Assembly (NCBI GenBank): GCA_015178975.1
Contig: WHVD01000042.1
Location: forward strand, 363,501-427,500
Length of the DNA: 64,000 bases
Source: Hysterangium stoloniferum
Taxonomy: Eukaryota; Basidiomycota; Agaricomycetes; Hysterangiales; Hysterangiaceae
Reading direction: 5' to 3'
Shown: piece after piece, positions 32,657 through 44,772 of the stretch
Layout of the letters: every line of letters begins with the position of its first letter
Numbering within the stretch: position 1 is the first letter of the stretch
The notes under the pieces: model-generated
The model's database searches: none
What the model was told of the DNA's origin: nothing
Seen by the model: only the letters and a program-made list of their open reading frames with translations
Made by a program: the position numbers and the translations under genes

Positions 32657-33782
32657 TGACACAAATTGAATTTCTTTCAATTAAGTCAAATGATAATCAC
32701 AATATATTCTACAAAACTGAATACAGACACCTCGTTCGATGAAGTATAGATTCACCCTGTCGATGAAGTGAGAGGCTAGCTAATACCAGTTGTGAAGGCT
32801 CACAGATGTTAGTGTCGGAGAGTTTTGACAATCACGTAAGATAAGATTGAGAGTAGATTAATAATACAGACAACTAAAGTACAATGGAGAGATTTTCTGA
32901 CTGAGGTCCTTTGCTCTTCTCATTGCCCTTTTATGCCTTTCTTCATTAAACTATAATTAAACTATGACCTATGAATGAAATCATATAGTTATGACCCATT
33001 CCCAGATACTTCAATATCCAATATCATCCAAAACATCCAACCTCTGCCTCAAGTCTCCGATCTGACTTCCCACCTCAATATCTGATCCCAACTTCCAACT
33101 ACAGAATATTCATAGTTCCTGTATTCCAGATCTTATCTTTGTTCTGCATTTGGTAATTTGTTGATTGACAAGTATTCACTTGTTTGCTTATTGTATTCCC
33201 ATTTTGGAATATTTTCCATTGGTCCATCTTATTGTATTCCCATTTCGAATACTTCCAATTCCATCTTATTGTGACCTTAGTTTGTAGTACAATAACAAGA
33301 AAATTTACATTAGTTTCTGTGAATTTGTACTTTATATTAGATCTGATATCAACTTAGTTTCTTATTCCTTCCTTCTCTCTGTATGCTCAATATTTGGAAC
33401 TCTTGGAACTCTGAATATCTATATCCTCCAGTGTAAAATCCTGTCTCTGAAATTAAGGACTTTGAGTGTTTGCATAGAGGTGCAGCACATAAGCTGAAGC
33501 CAATGTCCTGACCCTATTTGGATGTTTCTGAGTTCCTGGTCACTTTCTGATAGTTTTGGAATAAGTTCCCGACATGGCACTTAACAATGATGTCAAAATG
33601 AGACAAGTTGAATATAAGTTGAATGTTCATCAAATAGATTTGAGGGTGTCAAAGATGTCAAATAGAATGTCAAGTTGGAGTTTTTGTTGAAGATGTGTTG
33701 AAGTGTCGAAAATGAGTTAAAGAGTTGTCAAAAGTTACCTTGAATATTTTGTGACAATGTTGTGACTGTGACAGTTGTGACA
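32657..33782. mobile_element. LTR-like element K, copy 2, with nested LTR B
   Basis: Ends TGACACAAATTG and GTTGTGACA; flanks AACTC and TACTC are a near-match duplication. A B-family solo LTR (32987-33586) sits inside. Similar to 29942-30399 on both sides of the nested LTR. Confidence 0.75.
32987..33586 (+). mobile_element. Solo LTR, family B
   Basis: Starts AGTTATGACCCATTCC and ends GGCACTTAACA. It contains AGATCTGATAT (about 33341-33351) and the stem-loop motif (33472-33508). CpG-poor. The exact target duplication is not clear. Confidence 0.75.
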
Positions 33783-36376
33783 TACTCCAGAATTATCCAT
33801 GCTAAATGCTGATCTGGAAGGAGTTCCTGAAAAATATCATGATCTTGTGGACAAATATTCACTCCCACTCATGGATTTACTTGATGCCTCTCAAAAAGCC
33901 CAAATTTATACCAAGATAGACCTCAAACACACCTATCACTTGGTCTGAATTACTGAAGGTGATAAGTGGAAGACTGCTTTTTGTACCTGCTATGGATCTT
34001 TCTAATGGTTGCTCATGGCATTTGGCCTTACCAATGCCCCTGCCACTTTTCAATGTTTTGTTAATGATATATTTTCTGACATACTCGATGTATGTGTTAT
34101 AGTTTATTTGGATGACATTTTGGTATTTTCCAAAGATCCCCACACTTCATGACGAACTAGTCCATGAGGTCTTCTGAAGACTCCACAAAAACAGTCTTTT
34201 TGGAAACAGGAAAAAATGTTCCTTCAATATGGATCCTATTGAATACTTGGATTTTATTATAGGACCTGATGGCTTGCACATGGATGAAACCAAAGTCCAA
34301 GTTGTGCACAATTGGCCCAAACCCCAGAAAGTTAAAGATATTCAATCCTTCCTAGGATTCACAAATTTTCATCATTGATTTATTTGGAACTATTTGGACA
34401 TTACAATCCCTCTCACTCATCTTACCCACAAAACAACTCTGTGGGTTTTTGATGACAATTGTCATTCCAATTTTCAAATCTTGAAGGATGCATTCACTTC
34501 TGCTCCTATCTTGTCTCATTGGAAACCCAATGTGCCAATCATTATAGAAACCAATGCTTCCAACTATGCAATTGCTGCTATTCTCTCTATTCAGGACTCT
34601 GATGGAAAAATTCACCCAGTTCCATTCCTTTGCTGGACACTCTCAGTTTCCAAACTCAATTATAATGTTCACAACAAGGAACTTCTGGCAATTTTTGAAG
34701 CTTTCAAACATTGGCAGCACTACCTGAAAGGTTCCATATTTCTGATCAATGTCATTACTGACCACAAGAATTTAAAATATTTTTCCACTACTAAATTTTT
34801 GACCTGCCAGCAAGCCCACTGGTCTGAATTTCTCTCTGATTTTAGTGTGATTATCCATTTCCAGCCCAGACATCTTGGTGGGGAACCAGGTGCTGTGACT
34901 CAATGGTGGGATGTCTATCCTAAAGAGGGGGAAAGCAACTACACTGTCATAAACCCACACAATTTTAAGCTGGTTTTTTTGACTCAGAAAAATTTCCACA
35001 TCAATCTGAGCTACCCACCTCATCCATCCCATCCTCCACAGTGTTATAATCATGGACATTGACAAACTACATCAAGACCTATCAGCACTTTCTTCTGACC
35101 CCACTTTGAAACCTCACCTGGATGTTCCTAAAGATCCCAATCAACCACATTAGTCTCAAGACTCTCAAGGTTTTATTCAACTCAATGGACACATCTATGT
35201 TCCAAATTCTCACACTCTGACTCTGTGTGCTTCAGTACAAGCACAATCATCTTATCTCCAGACATTCCAGCATTAACAAGACTCTCAGATTAATCCAATG
35301 GGAATATACTTGGCCCAACCTCCAAGATTTCATCACTCAGTACAGTAAATCTCATATCACTTACTCACACTCTAAATCACAGTGACATAAGCCATACAGC
35401 CTTCTCAATCAACTTCTGATTCTGGAAAAATCCTGGAATTCAATTTCCATGGATTTCATTGAACAACTTCCATCTTCTCAAGGCTATACATCCATCCTCA
35501 TTGTGGACTGATTTTCAAAACAAGGAATTTTCATATCCACTCATGGTACTATCACATCCTTGCAATTAGCAGAACTATTTGTTATTCATGTATTTTCCAA
35601 ACATGGTGTTCTGGCACATCACTTCCAACTAAGGTTCCAAGTTTATTTCCCACTCCTTCAAATCACTCAGAAAAGCTCTTGACATGAAGTTACATTTCAC
35701 CTCCAGATATCCAGAAGGTGACAGAGAAAAATGGATCATGTCAACCAAACACTGGAACAATATCTCTGTGTCTATTGCAACTATCAACAGGACAACTGGA
35801 AATCTCTTCTTCCACTTGTGGAATTTCCATACAACAACTCCCAAAATGCCACCATTGGCACATCACCCTTCTTTTCCAATAAAGGCTATAACCTCAATCT
35901 CACTATCCACTCCAAATGAGACCTGGCATCCACTTGTGCTCAGGAATTCATTATGGATCTCAATGAGTTACATCAGGAACTTTGGAAAGCCATTTCTTCT
36001 GCTTAGGAATTTTATCAACACTCTGTGGATAAACACAGAATCACACCTCCTAACTTCAAGGTTGGAGACCACACTTTTGTGAAGGCTCAATTCTTCCAAA
36101 CCACCCAACCCTCAAAAAAACTTGCCAAAAAATTCTTAGGCCCCTTTGAGATCATAGCACAAGCTGGCTCACTTTCTTGGACTCTCCAACTTCCTGATAA
36201 TCTGTGAGCAGTCCACCCATTTTCCACATTTCCATTTTGGAACCTTGCATTCCTAACAACATCCCAGAACATATTCAACCTCTGCCTCCTCCAGTCATTA
36301 TTGATGGAGAACCCAAATTTGAAGTTTCCGAGATTTTGGATTCCAAAATTGACAATTGCCATCATACCTGTAAGCT

Positions 36377-37071
36377 TGTTACAACTGGAAAACCCACTGG
36401 ACTCCAGGCACTAACTTATACACACACATGCACCAGTTATCAGTTTACTGGAATATCCACCCTGGATGTCAGACCTGCCTGTGCTTGACCTTCATCACTT
36501 CATGTATTAGTCACCAGAATACCCACCAGAACCCACACCTGTCTATCTCCAACCCTGTCCCACGTATCAGTCACCAGACTCCTCTCAGAATACCTGACAG
36601 CTCTCTAACTGAGCCCCGTTCCCATTATGGTCAAATGACCTGTCATGATTCAGACCCCATGCCTGCCCCATTCTCATTATAGTTTAACTACCTGTCACAT
36701 TTCAGACTCCACTCCGCTCTGTTCCATTCCTAACACCAAACTTGGTGTTTACTTATCTCGTTTCATGTTTACTAGTTTAGATTTCATTATTACTGGATTT
36801 GGTGTGTTATACATTCCACAGTCTATATAGTCTGGCAGATGTTGTACATACAATCCAGTCAGAAAATCAGCTTAGATTCTCCCCAGTAATCTCAGTATAT
36901 TTTCCGCTCTAATCTCCTCTTTGAAACACACTGCTATTTACCTCATCGGAGCCCATGGCTCCAACCCATCTACCACTTGACCTCTGACTCATCACCACCT
37001 GACCTCTCGATACCGGCTTTCCCATGGGTTTCTCTGGAAACCCTCTGATAAGCTCCACACACAACTTAACA
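36377..37071 (+). mobile_element. Solo LTR, family A, in the chromodomain of element 2
   Basis: Runs TGTTACAACTGG to CACAACTTAACA with the perfect duplication AAGCT (36372-36376 and 37072-37076). It splits the chromodomain coding region (VKWAGYEGT follows at about 37080). The stem-loop motif is not evident in this shorter copy. Confidence 0.92.
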
Positions 37072-37327
37072 AAGCTCCTTTATCTGGTCAAATGGGCAGG
37101 CTATGAAGGTACCAATGAGTAAACCTCTTGGATATTGGCTACAGAACTTGGCCATGCTACAGAAATTGTACTTGACTTCCACAATGCTTACCCTAGTAAA
37201 CCCAGACCTTTATCATCACTTTAACCTCTGACATTCTGACATTTCTGCTACCTGTCCATCTTTCTCTCTTACAGAATCTTACAAGTTCACACCAATGATT
37301 TTTCAAATCAAAATTACTCAATTCAAT

Positions 37328-38485
37328 CTACATTTCTTTTGAAGTTTCCACCTCTCCAAATCTTAGCTCCTCAGCCACAACTTCCATTTCCCCCTGAACC
37401 TCATCCTTATTTCCCAGCTCCCTCTGAAACTTCAACTTTTCCTCAAGCTCCATGATGACACCATTGTCTGACCTGGAACCTTCTTCTCCCAGTTCTTCCC
37501 ATGCATATTTTTTGGTTACTCCCATAATGCTGATACTGACCATCACCTTTTCCAAGGTTTTGATCTATCACCCTAAAACCCTTAACCTAAATCTGGTTAT
37601 TGAGTTCCATAACTTCCTGCACTTTCAATAATTCTTCAGCATTTGAAGCATGGCATTTACATTGTCCTGCAGAAGATTCTCATCATCACATTTCCTGTGT
37701 GCTAGGTTGAGTTTCTGATGCTCCAGCAGCTTCCAATGGTCCTGCAGCTTCTGTTTTTTCCATCTTCCCAGTCTTCCCCATTTTCTTCACCATTTTTCAA
37801 GACCTGTTTCCCAGCAAGTGTACAGCACATGGAACCTTGTTAAAAGTGCAAGGGTAACAAGAAGCCCTCCACTTAGCCTTCTGCTTTCCACACTGGACTC
37901 CCCAGTCCTCACATCATGTACATGGGACCACATTGATCTCATCAAGATGCTCAAGAACCCTCACCTTTTGTTTCTGCTCTGGATATCAGCCACAAATCCC
38001 AGACTCTGAAAACAAAGACTTACTTTTGGACTCAAAGGCCTGGCATCTTCCTTTTCATTTAACTCATTGGCTTTTCACTACTCTCTAATAAACAGAATAT
38101 TAAATGGAAATTGAAAACCAGTAATCACTTTTCCTTCCTGTTTCTTTTTCAACCTTATCAACTCCTCCTCTGCCTCCTTCTGCTTTTTCTTCAACTCTGC
38201 CCATGCCCTCCACTCTTCTGCTAGTTTCTTTTCCACCTCAATCCATTCCTTTTCCCAATTTTCCACATCTTCTGCCTCCTGTAACTCACACATCAACTCC
38301 TTCATCTCCTCTTCCTCAACTCCTCCATCCTTTGTTATTTCATCTTTAGTTTCTCAACCTTTGACATTTTGTAGATTTCAGTGTTGGAAGATTCAGGAGT
38401 TTTGGTAAAAATAGGAAGGTGGATTGACATATAAGTTCAGGTTAAAGAAAAGAAATCACTAATTCGAACTTCTTGGGTTTTTATA
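37328..38485 (-). pseudogene. Fossil of the antisense gene in element 2
   Basis: The older B element keeps the same antisense unit in the same place: TATAAAAA at 38478-38485, a start region near 38432 (MSIHLPIFTKTPESSNTEI), a coiled-coil block at 38078-38305 (EEVE/KKKQKEAEEEL-type) and an acidic tail block at 37328-37555 beginning EKVMVSISIMGVTKKY, matching EKVMVSIGVIAVSKRF in the younger copy. The cysteine block is decayed. Broken in several places. Confidence 0.6.
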
Positions 38486-38838
38486 CCCAGAACCTTGCCC
38501 CTGAAATTAACCACCTCCAGGCATGTGTACCTACAACACATAATGGATTATCAATGGCTCACTACTTTGTACCTAATTGCTTCTATGGAATTTCAGGCTT
38601 AATGAGAGGGTACTGTTATGATCCATTCCTGGATGCTTTAATATTCCAATTTAACCTTCCATTCTTGGGCATTCTAATATTCCAACATATGTATCCTCCA
38701 TCTCCAGAAACTAACTAACCTCTGGACATGCCAAAATTTGCCCTTGTTCCACATTTGGTAATTTGTCAGTTGACAAGTATCCATTCATTTACTTATTATG
38801 TTCCCAATTCAGAACCTCCAATTTAATCTGTTCTTATT

Positions 38839-40171
38839 GGAGGATACATATATGAAAACTAGTAAGTATATCAAATTTTAATATACTCTAAAGGTTATTC
38901 AAACATCTGGGATTTTATTCAAACATAATGTGATTTTTCAAACTTTGGGAATGTTTAAAACTTATTTGTATATTATGAAACAAAGCTTCTTTCAGGACCT
39001 GAATAGATTATGAGAGAGTTTAGTTGATTAAAACATCAAGACTTTTAAAAGGCATATCCTTTTGAATGGTCCATTTCATGCATGTGTATGTCATTGACAT
39101 CTCTGAATACATATGTATTACATTAGAATGGGTCTGTCAATCTGAACAGATTTCTACTTGATTCAACATACCAAGAATATATAGGTGGTTTCTGTTAAGA
39201 ACTGAAAACTGACTAATGTTGGTAGGCCGATGGGGACCAATTGGAAGGACTTGGCTTCAGCTTATATGCTGCGCCCTCGCAAGTAACCATCGGGTGTCCT
39301 TAAAATTCGGATGGGCAAAGACTAGTCCTAACGAGTACCTCACAGTGAGTTACTGATCAGGACCGAAGGATAAGCCGAGTGTTGGACCAAGGGGTCAGGG
39401 ACCGAGAGTGGGCAAGTGCATGTGAAGGTGGGGAGCAGGATACTTAGTGGTAAAGTCAATGGAGATGTAAGTGGGTGTTCTGAGTCAATATTCTGATTGC
39501 CTAGTAACTACAACTACAGCGGGTCCATATACAAGTTATCGGTGTCTAGAAAATACTAACTAAGGGAAGAGTGGAAACATTATTTGACAACTAAACTTGA
39601 CTAGGAACGGGCATATGTGAAACATAGAGTAGAACAGATCATCATAATAAAAAGGGACATATCAGAGTATAACCAGATAGTACAAGTATATTTTGATGGG
39701 GGTGTAAACAGGGTTTGATCACTGTGAAAGCATCGGGCGACCGATGGTTTCCGATGTGATGACTTGATCAATAACTTGAAACATTGATAGGCGGCAATAA
39801 CCTCGGGGACCATCGGGTTGCAACATGGTTGTAACAGTCTCACTTAATGAAGAAAGTCATAGGATAAAAATCTCCAATGATATCTCACATATTTTACTAG
39901 GAAATAACTACAGTTTAGTTTTTAAAAAACAAAGTAGCAACAAAAGCATTAGCAAGTATTTATATAACTTGAAAAACCATATACAATAGGTTCTATTAAT
40001 TGACTCTGAATTGTGTAGGATATATAATATGGAGAATTGTTTCTCATGGTTGGTGGTTAACAATATATGTAATGGTCTCAGAATAGATACCACTATTTAA
40101 AGATGAAGTTTTGTAGCAATATTGCTTTTATTAGTAAACATTTGATATTATAATGATTACAGACAACCTCC
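38839..40171 (-). mobile_element. TIR DNA transposon X, copy 3, with nested LTR C
   Basis: Runs GGAGGATACATATATG to CAGACAACCTCC, flanked by ATT (38836-38838 and 40172-40174). Inverted relative to copies 1 and 2. Without the nested LTR it is about 684 bp. This copy shows both ends and the 3-bp duplication most clearly. Confidence 0.82.
39193..39836 (-). mobile_element. Solo LTR, family C, inside transposon X
   Basis: Runs TGTTAAGAACTG to ATGGTTGTAACA; flanks GTTTC and GTCTC are a near-match duplication. The stem-loop motif is at 39247-39280. Confidence 0.88.
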
Positions 40172-40713
40172 ATTGTGATCTTAATCTGTAGTACAATAGT
40201 CAGAGGATCTATATTAGTTTCTGTGCATTTGTATCTACACATTAGATCTGATATTGACTTAGTTAGCTTATTCCTCTTCTCTTTCTGTATACTTGATATT
40301 CAGAACTCTTCAGAACTCTGAATATCCATAAGCTCTCTGACACTTATCAGTCCTCTGAAATTAAGGACATCTGAGTGTTTGCATAGTGGCACAGCACATA
40401 GCTGAGCCTAGTCCTGACCCTACCAGGAGGTATCTGAGTTCCCAGTTATTTCCCAATAGTTCTGGAATAAGTCCCAACACAGAGCTTGACACAACCCCAT
40501 ACCATGAGGTTGTTTCCTCCTCCATGTTTGACAGTCAGTGTTGTAGTTTGATGTTAAGGTGTGTACATGGAGGGTTTCCAGAGATACCTGTGGGAAAGCC
40601 AGTAGGACTTGGCTTCAGCTTATAGCCTGCACCCTCGTGAGATCATCTTGTCCAATTTCAAACAGGCAGACAGGAATCCTGGGGAGTCCAGGTGGGGTTC
40701 ATGGGTCAAGAGG

Positions 40714-41121
40714 TGTGAAGAGTGGTGGAAGTTCTGACCATTCTATATACGAAGAAATGAGTAGAATGGGAAGAAGGATGATTTGAGTGGAGGCCTTGAC
40801 TGCTATATGTAGTTTGAGGCCTGAAGTGTTAGATAGCTCAGATAATGCTACCTATGTGGTAGCTGACACATTACCCTGATCACCGCTCGCTGTAGACCTA
40901 GTTTATGTCTTACGAGTGGTGGTGCTTGGGTAAAAGTGTGTCTGAGTTTTATTTGGTGCTGAGTGCACCCACAAGTATACACAAAGCTTCAAACTAATGA
41001 AATGGTGCAATATTCGAAGAATATAAAGGATAGAAAAATATGAATAAAATGTGTAAAATATAAATAAAATAAAAGGAGTGTTTTACCACAATGAAACTGT
41101 GGTAAAAGCATACTCCTCACA
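40714..41121 (-). mobile_element. Solo LTR, family H, copy 3 (shortened)
   Basis: Runs TGTGAAGAGTGG to CTCCTCACA with the perfect duplication AGAGG (40709-40713 and 41122-41126). At 408 bp it is about 230 bp shorter than other H copies. Confidence 0.9.
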
Positions 41122-41691
41122 AGAGGTCGGGGAGTCGAGATAGATGAGTCAGAGGTTGAGTGATAGATGGATCAGAGCCTGTGGGCTCTGACGAGTAAGA
41201 GCAGTGTGTTTCAAAGAGGAATTTAGAGTGGAAAATATACTAAGATTACTGGGGAGAATCTAAGCTGATTTTCTGGCTGGATTGTATGTACAACATCTGC
41301 CAGACTATATAGACTGTGGAATGAATGACATACCAAATCCAGTAATAATGAAAACTAACCTAGCAAACATAAAACAAGATAAATAAACACCAAACTTGGT
41401 GTTAGGAACAGAACAGAACAGAACAGAACAGAATGGAGTCCGAATTGTGACAGGTCATTTGACTACATATAATGGGAACGGGGCTCAGTTAGAGGACTGA
41501 CAGGTTTTCTGAGTGGGGTCCAGTAACTGATGCGTGGGATGGGGTCGGAGATAGACAGGGATGGAGTCCAGCAGGTATTCTGGTGACTGATACATGAAGT
41601 AACGAAGTCAAATGTTGACAGGTCTGATGTACAGAGTCTAGCAGGTTTTCCGGTAAACTGACAATTGGTGCATATAGGGTGCAGGTGCATA

Positions 41692-42365
41692 GGAGGGTGT
41701 TTATAATTACTATAATCTCAAATATTTACTAATAACAGTCTTATTTTTACAAAACTCCATCTTTAAATAGTGATATCTATTCTGAAACAATTATATCATC
41801 AAAAAACAACCATCAGAAATAGTTCTCCATATTACATCTTATACAACCCATAGTTATTTAACAAATTCCATTGTATATAATTTCCTTCCTTTTACAGATG
41901 CCTACTAATACTTTTATTAGTACTTTGTTTTTTAAAAGTTGTAATGTAGTTATTTCCATGTAAAATATGTAAAATATTATTGAAAATTTTTCATACCACA
42001 GCTGTCTTTATTAAGTAAATCTCCTATATATTCTGGGTCTGTTGAATCAAGTAGAAATCTGTTCAGATTGACAGATCCATTCCAAAGTAATACATATGTA
42101 TTTAGAGGTACCAATGATATACATATGCATGGGAATGGACTATCTAAAGGTATCTATTTTTTAAAAGGATTAGTGTTTCAAACTACTAATTTTTTTTATT
42201 GTCTACTTGTGTCCAGAAAGATTCTTTAGTTTGTAATGTACGAGAGAGTTTAAAACTTTTTGAAAGTTTTAAAAACCAAATTATGTTTGAATAACATCCC
42301 AGATGTTTAAATGACCTTTAGAGTATATTAGAATTTGGTATACTTAATAGTTTTCAGATATCCCC
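41692..42365 (+). mobile_element. TIR DNA transposon X, copy 2
   Basis: A 674-bp complete copy, GGAGGGTGTTTATAATTAC to CAGATATCCCC, flanked by ATA (41689-41691 and 42366-42368). Non-coding and AT-rich. Confidence 0.8.
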
Positions 42366-42586
42366 ATATAAGTTAGTGCCCAGAGTCCGGTGGGAATTCC
42401 GGTTGTAACATTTGATCAGACACTGGTTCTCCTCATTGTTTCCACACATGTCTTTCCATCTGATCCAATCCTATTAATCTTGGTCTCATCTGACCATAAC
42501 ACCCTCTTCTGGTCCTCCACAGTCCAATTTTCATGATTTTGGGCAAATTTGAGTCACTTCTGATACAGTAATAAATGGCCTTAAGC

Positions 42587-42992
42587 TGTTAGGGCAACAC
42601 TAACAAGGCTACCAAAACACAAAAAGACACAAGAGAGAGGGCAAGATAAGGAGTAGGAGAATAGAAGTTCTAATGACTTAAGAATATCACACTTGTAGTT
42701 AGTGGAAATCCTAAGAGATTGAAACTGGGGTCTAACTATATACATCTTATGGTATTTATACTAAAGGGAAAATTAAATAAAGTTATTATTGAAGGTTTAA
42801 ACCTTGGAAGAAAATTAAAATAAAATTAAGTTTTACATTTGACATGTGTATATCATGTGATTGTCATTGTGTGGCCACAAACAATCTTTCGAGCCATTTT
42901 GCATTCACATGATGTCACACATGCACTCTGTGACTTGTGATGCATGACAAACAAACAAAACTAAAATTAAATTAAATATATGAGCCGTGACA
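42587..42992 (-). mobile_element. Solo LTR, family D
   Basis: A 406-bp LTR, TGTTAGGGCAACAC to GAGCCGTGACA, with the perfect duplication TAAGC (42582-42586 and 42993-42997). It keeps the TATAAATACC box and the AGTTTCAATCT start word on the minus strand, as in the D copy at 4090-5217. Confidence 0.92.
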
Positions 42993-44164
42993 TAAGCAAT
43001 GGTCACTTTTGCTTTGTTGCAGAGTGTTACGACCGTGTCGCAGCCGTTCGGCCCTGAGGTTAGTGCCACCTATCAACGATTCAAGTTATCGCTCAAGTTA
43101 CCACATCGGAAACCATCACCCCCAATGCTGAGGTATGCTTTCACGGTGATCAAACTCCATTTACGCCCACGTCAAAATATACTCGTACTATCTGGTTAAA
43201 CTTTTGATACGTCCCTTTTATTATCATGATCTGTTCTATCCTATGTTTCACATATGTCTATATATACTTGTAACCCTCAAACTATTTCCTTTTTCCGTAA
43301 TTCCGCTCTCGGTTATCTCTTCGGCCTCTGAACTAATCATAAACCTCCCGTTCCTAGTCAAGCTTATTGTCAATACCTTGTTCCGCTGTAATGTATTAGC
43401 CTTATTTTAATACTATTTTCCGAAAAAGGAGTCCAATGCTCTATCAAAATGTGCAAATACTCAATTCACTGCAAGGTAAAATAATTTAAGTATTTGATAT
43501 TAATCAGTGGCAGCTTAAATAGACTTAGAACCCCTGAAGTCAAGAGTTTACTTGAATATATGCACCCAACTTCGCAAAGAAGGTTTTGAGAGCTGCTTGT
43601 GCAAGCTTGTTCTTTTTCTGTGATAACAACTACGAAAATAAGAATAACAATTTACTGATTCCGAAGCTAGATTTAACTTCAATGCTAGCTAGTTTATATA
43701 TATTTTATACTATTTGTCAAACAGTAAAAATATTTATAAACGGGTCAAAAGATTAGATATAGAATAAAACACTATTTGGCTAATATTTATTTACACTAAC
43801 CTACAAGGTCTACTGTGATATTAACTTATCAGGATCTTAATGTAGTCTTAAGGATTCTGCAAGGATATTCTCAGTATTTGTTTATGTGAATATGCTTTAT
43901 TGATTCACAATAAATGAACAAAGGAACGGGATTATTTGCAATGTAATAAACAGTCAAATTACTCAACTAGAGGTGACTGAAGTCTTAAACTACAAATAAC
44001 AATGTAGAGAAAACTAATAATCAAATACTCAATTAAGAGATGACTATAGTATAAGATTATTTATATATTATTAGTTGATAACCAACAGCTCTAACTGAAG
44101 TGGAAATAATATATAAAAGATAGCCAACTATTCAATTAAGAAGTGGCAAGGGGGGAACAAAAGT

Positions 44165-44330
44165 CAACAACTCAGATTGAGGTGACAGGGGAACAGCAGA
44201 TCAGTCAACAGCTCAGATTGAGGTGACAAGGGATCTGATTGGGCCAACAACTCTGATAGAGGTGGCAAGGGTTTCCAACAGCTCAGATAGAGGTGGAATT
44301 AGATGTCCAACTGCCCAGATAGGGGTGGAG
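44165..44330. repeat. Degenerate tandem repeats in LTR I
   Basis: Four to five units of roughly 35-40 bp, each containing CAACAGCTCAGATWGAGGTG or a close variant. Imperfect, so older than the adjacent minisatellite. Predicted to lie in the transcribed leader of LTR I. Confidence 0.7.
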
Positions 44331-44415
44331 TAGCCTGCTTGCTGCAGTGACACACACAGATGTGGTGGGTTGATGTGATGATATGATTGATTTTTTTAAG
44401 GCTGGAGCTGAGCTC

Positions 44416-44613
44416 CTTATATACATTTTAGTCTGAGACATTTAGAAGATTCTAGAAGATTTAATGATGTCATTCTGGGAGGAGTGATGTCATTTAGAAT
44501 TTTCTAGAATTTTCTAGAGCATTGTGGAAGGTTCTAACTACTTCTAAGACACTATAGAATATTCTTGGCATAATGGAACATTGTAGAATTTTATAGAATA
44601 TTCTACAATATTC
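44416..44613 (-). promoter_or_regulatory. HSE-like array upstream of a TATA box in LTR I
   Basis: The minus strand has TATATAAG at 44416-44423. Upstream of it on that strand are alternating GAA/TTC units at the 5-bp heat-shock-element spacing: 44445-44457 (three units), 44497-44514 (four perfect units), 44527-44534 (two), 44557-44564 (two), and 44596-44613 (three of four units perfect). HSF trimers bind such arrays. The array and the TATA box together form a plausible stress-inducible promoter; activity is inferred. Confidence 0.6.
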
Positions 44614-44772
44614 TATCTAATATTAGTACCTATTAACTAATGTTCCATTGGAAGCCACTGGAATGTTCCAGAGAGTTTCCTGTTTTTGTTGCAGTAGCAT
44701 ATATGATGACATAATGCTCTCGCGCCTGTGCGCGCGCATGACACCCTTCGCGTCTTGTGACTGTCACGCGTT

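Larger units (their letters stand above)
18040..40491 (+). mobile_element. Older Ty3/Gypsy B element (element 2), nested host of many insertions
   Basis: Same family as the element at 20298-28576 but much older. Parts: 5' LTR 18040-18554; PBS and leader 18555-18592; gag from 28694 to about 29900; protease/spacer about 30405-31820; RT about 33850-34150; RNase H and integrase 34394-35920; chromodomain about 36240-37200; antisense gene remnant 37328-38485; polypurine tract 38605-38613; 3' LTR 38614-40491. It is broken in dozens of places and nearly CpG-free. Insertions inside it: LTR A (18593-28692, itself holding LTR C/H and element 1), K (twice), L, H, B, A and transposon X. Flanks TTTAT and CAACC do not match, so it may be a recombinant. 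Confidence 0.85.
38614..40491 (+). mobile_element. 3' LTR of element 2 (family B), split by transposon X
   Basis: Begins TGTTATGATCC after the purine tract and ends GAGCTTGACA. LTR sequence is 38614-38838 and 40172-40491; transposon X (with a nested LTR C) lies between. A degenerate stem-loop motif is at 40381-40413. It abuts a Tc1 fossil at 40492. Confidence 0.82.
40552..42410 (-). mobile_element. LTR A copy with nested LTR H and transposon X
   Basis: Runs TGTTAAGGTGTG to TTCCGGTTGTAACA with the perfect duplication TTTGA (40547-40551 and 42411-42415). Nested inside: LTR H (40714-41121) and transposon X (41692-42365). The stem-loop motif is at 40605-40638. Confidence 0.92.

Noticed and set aside
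18040-40491. Element 2 as one simple insertion
   Set aside because: The outer flanks do not match as a target duplication and the right flank is a partial Tc1 gene; a recombinant origin is at least as likely.
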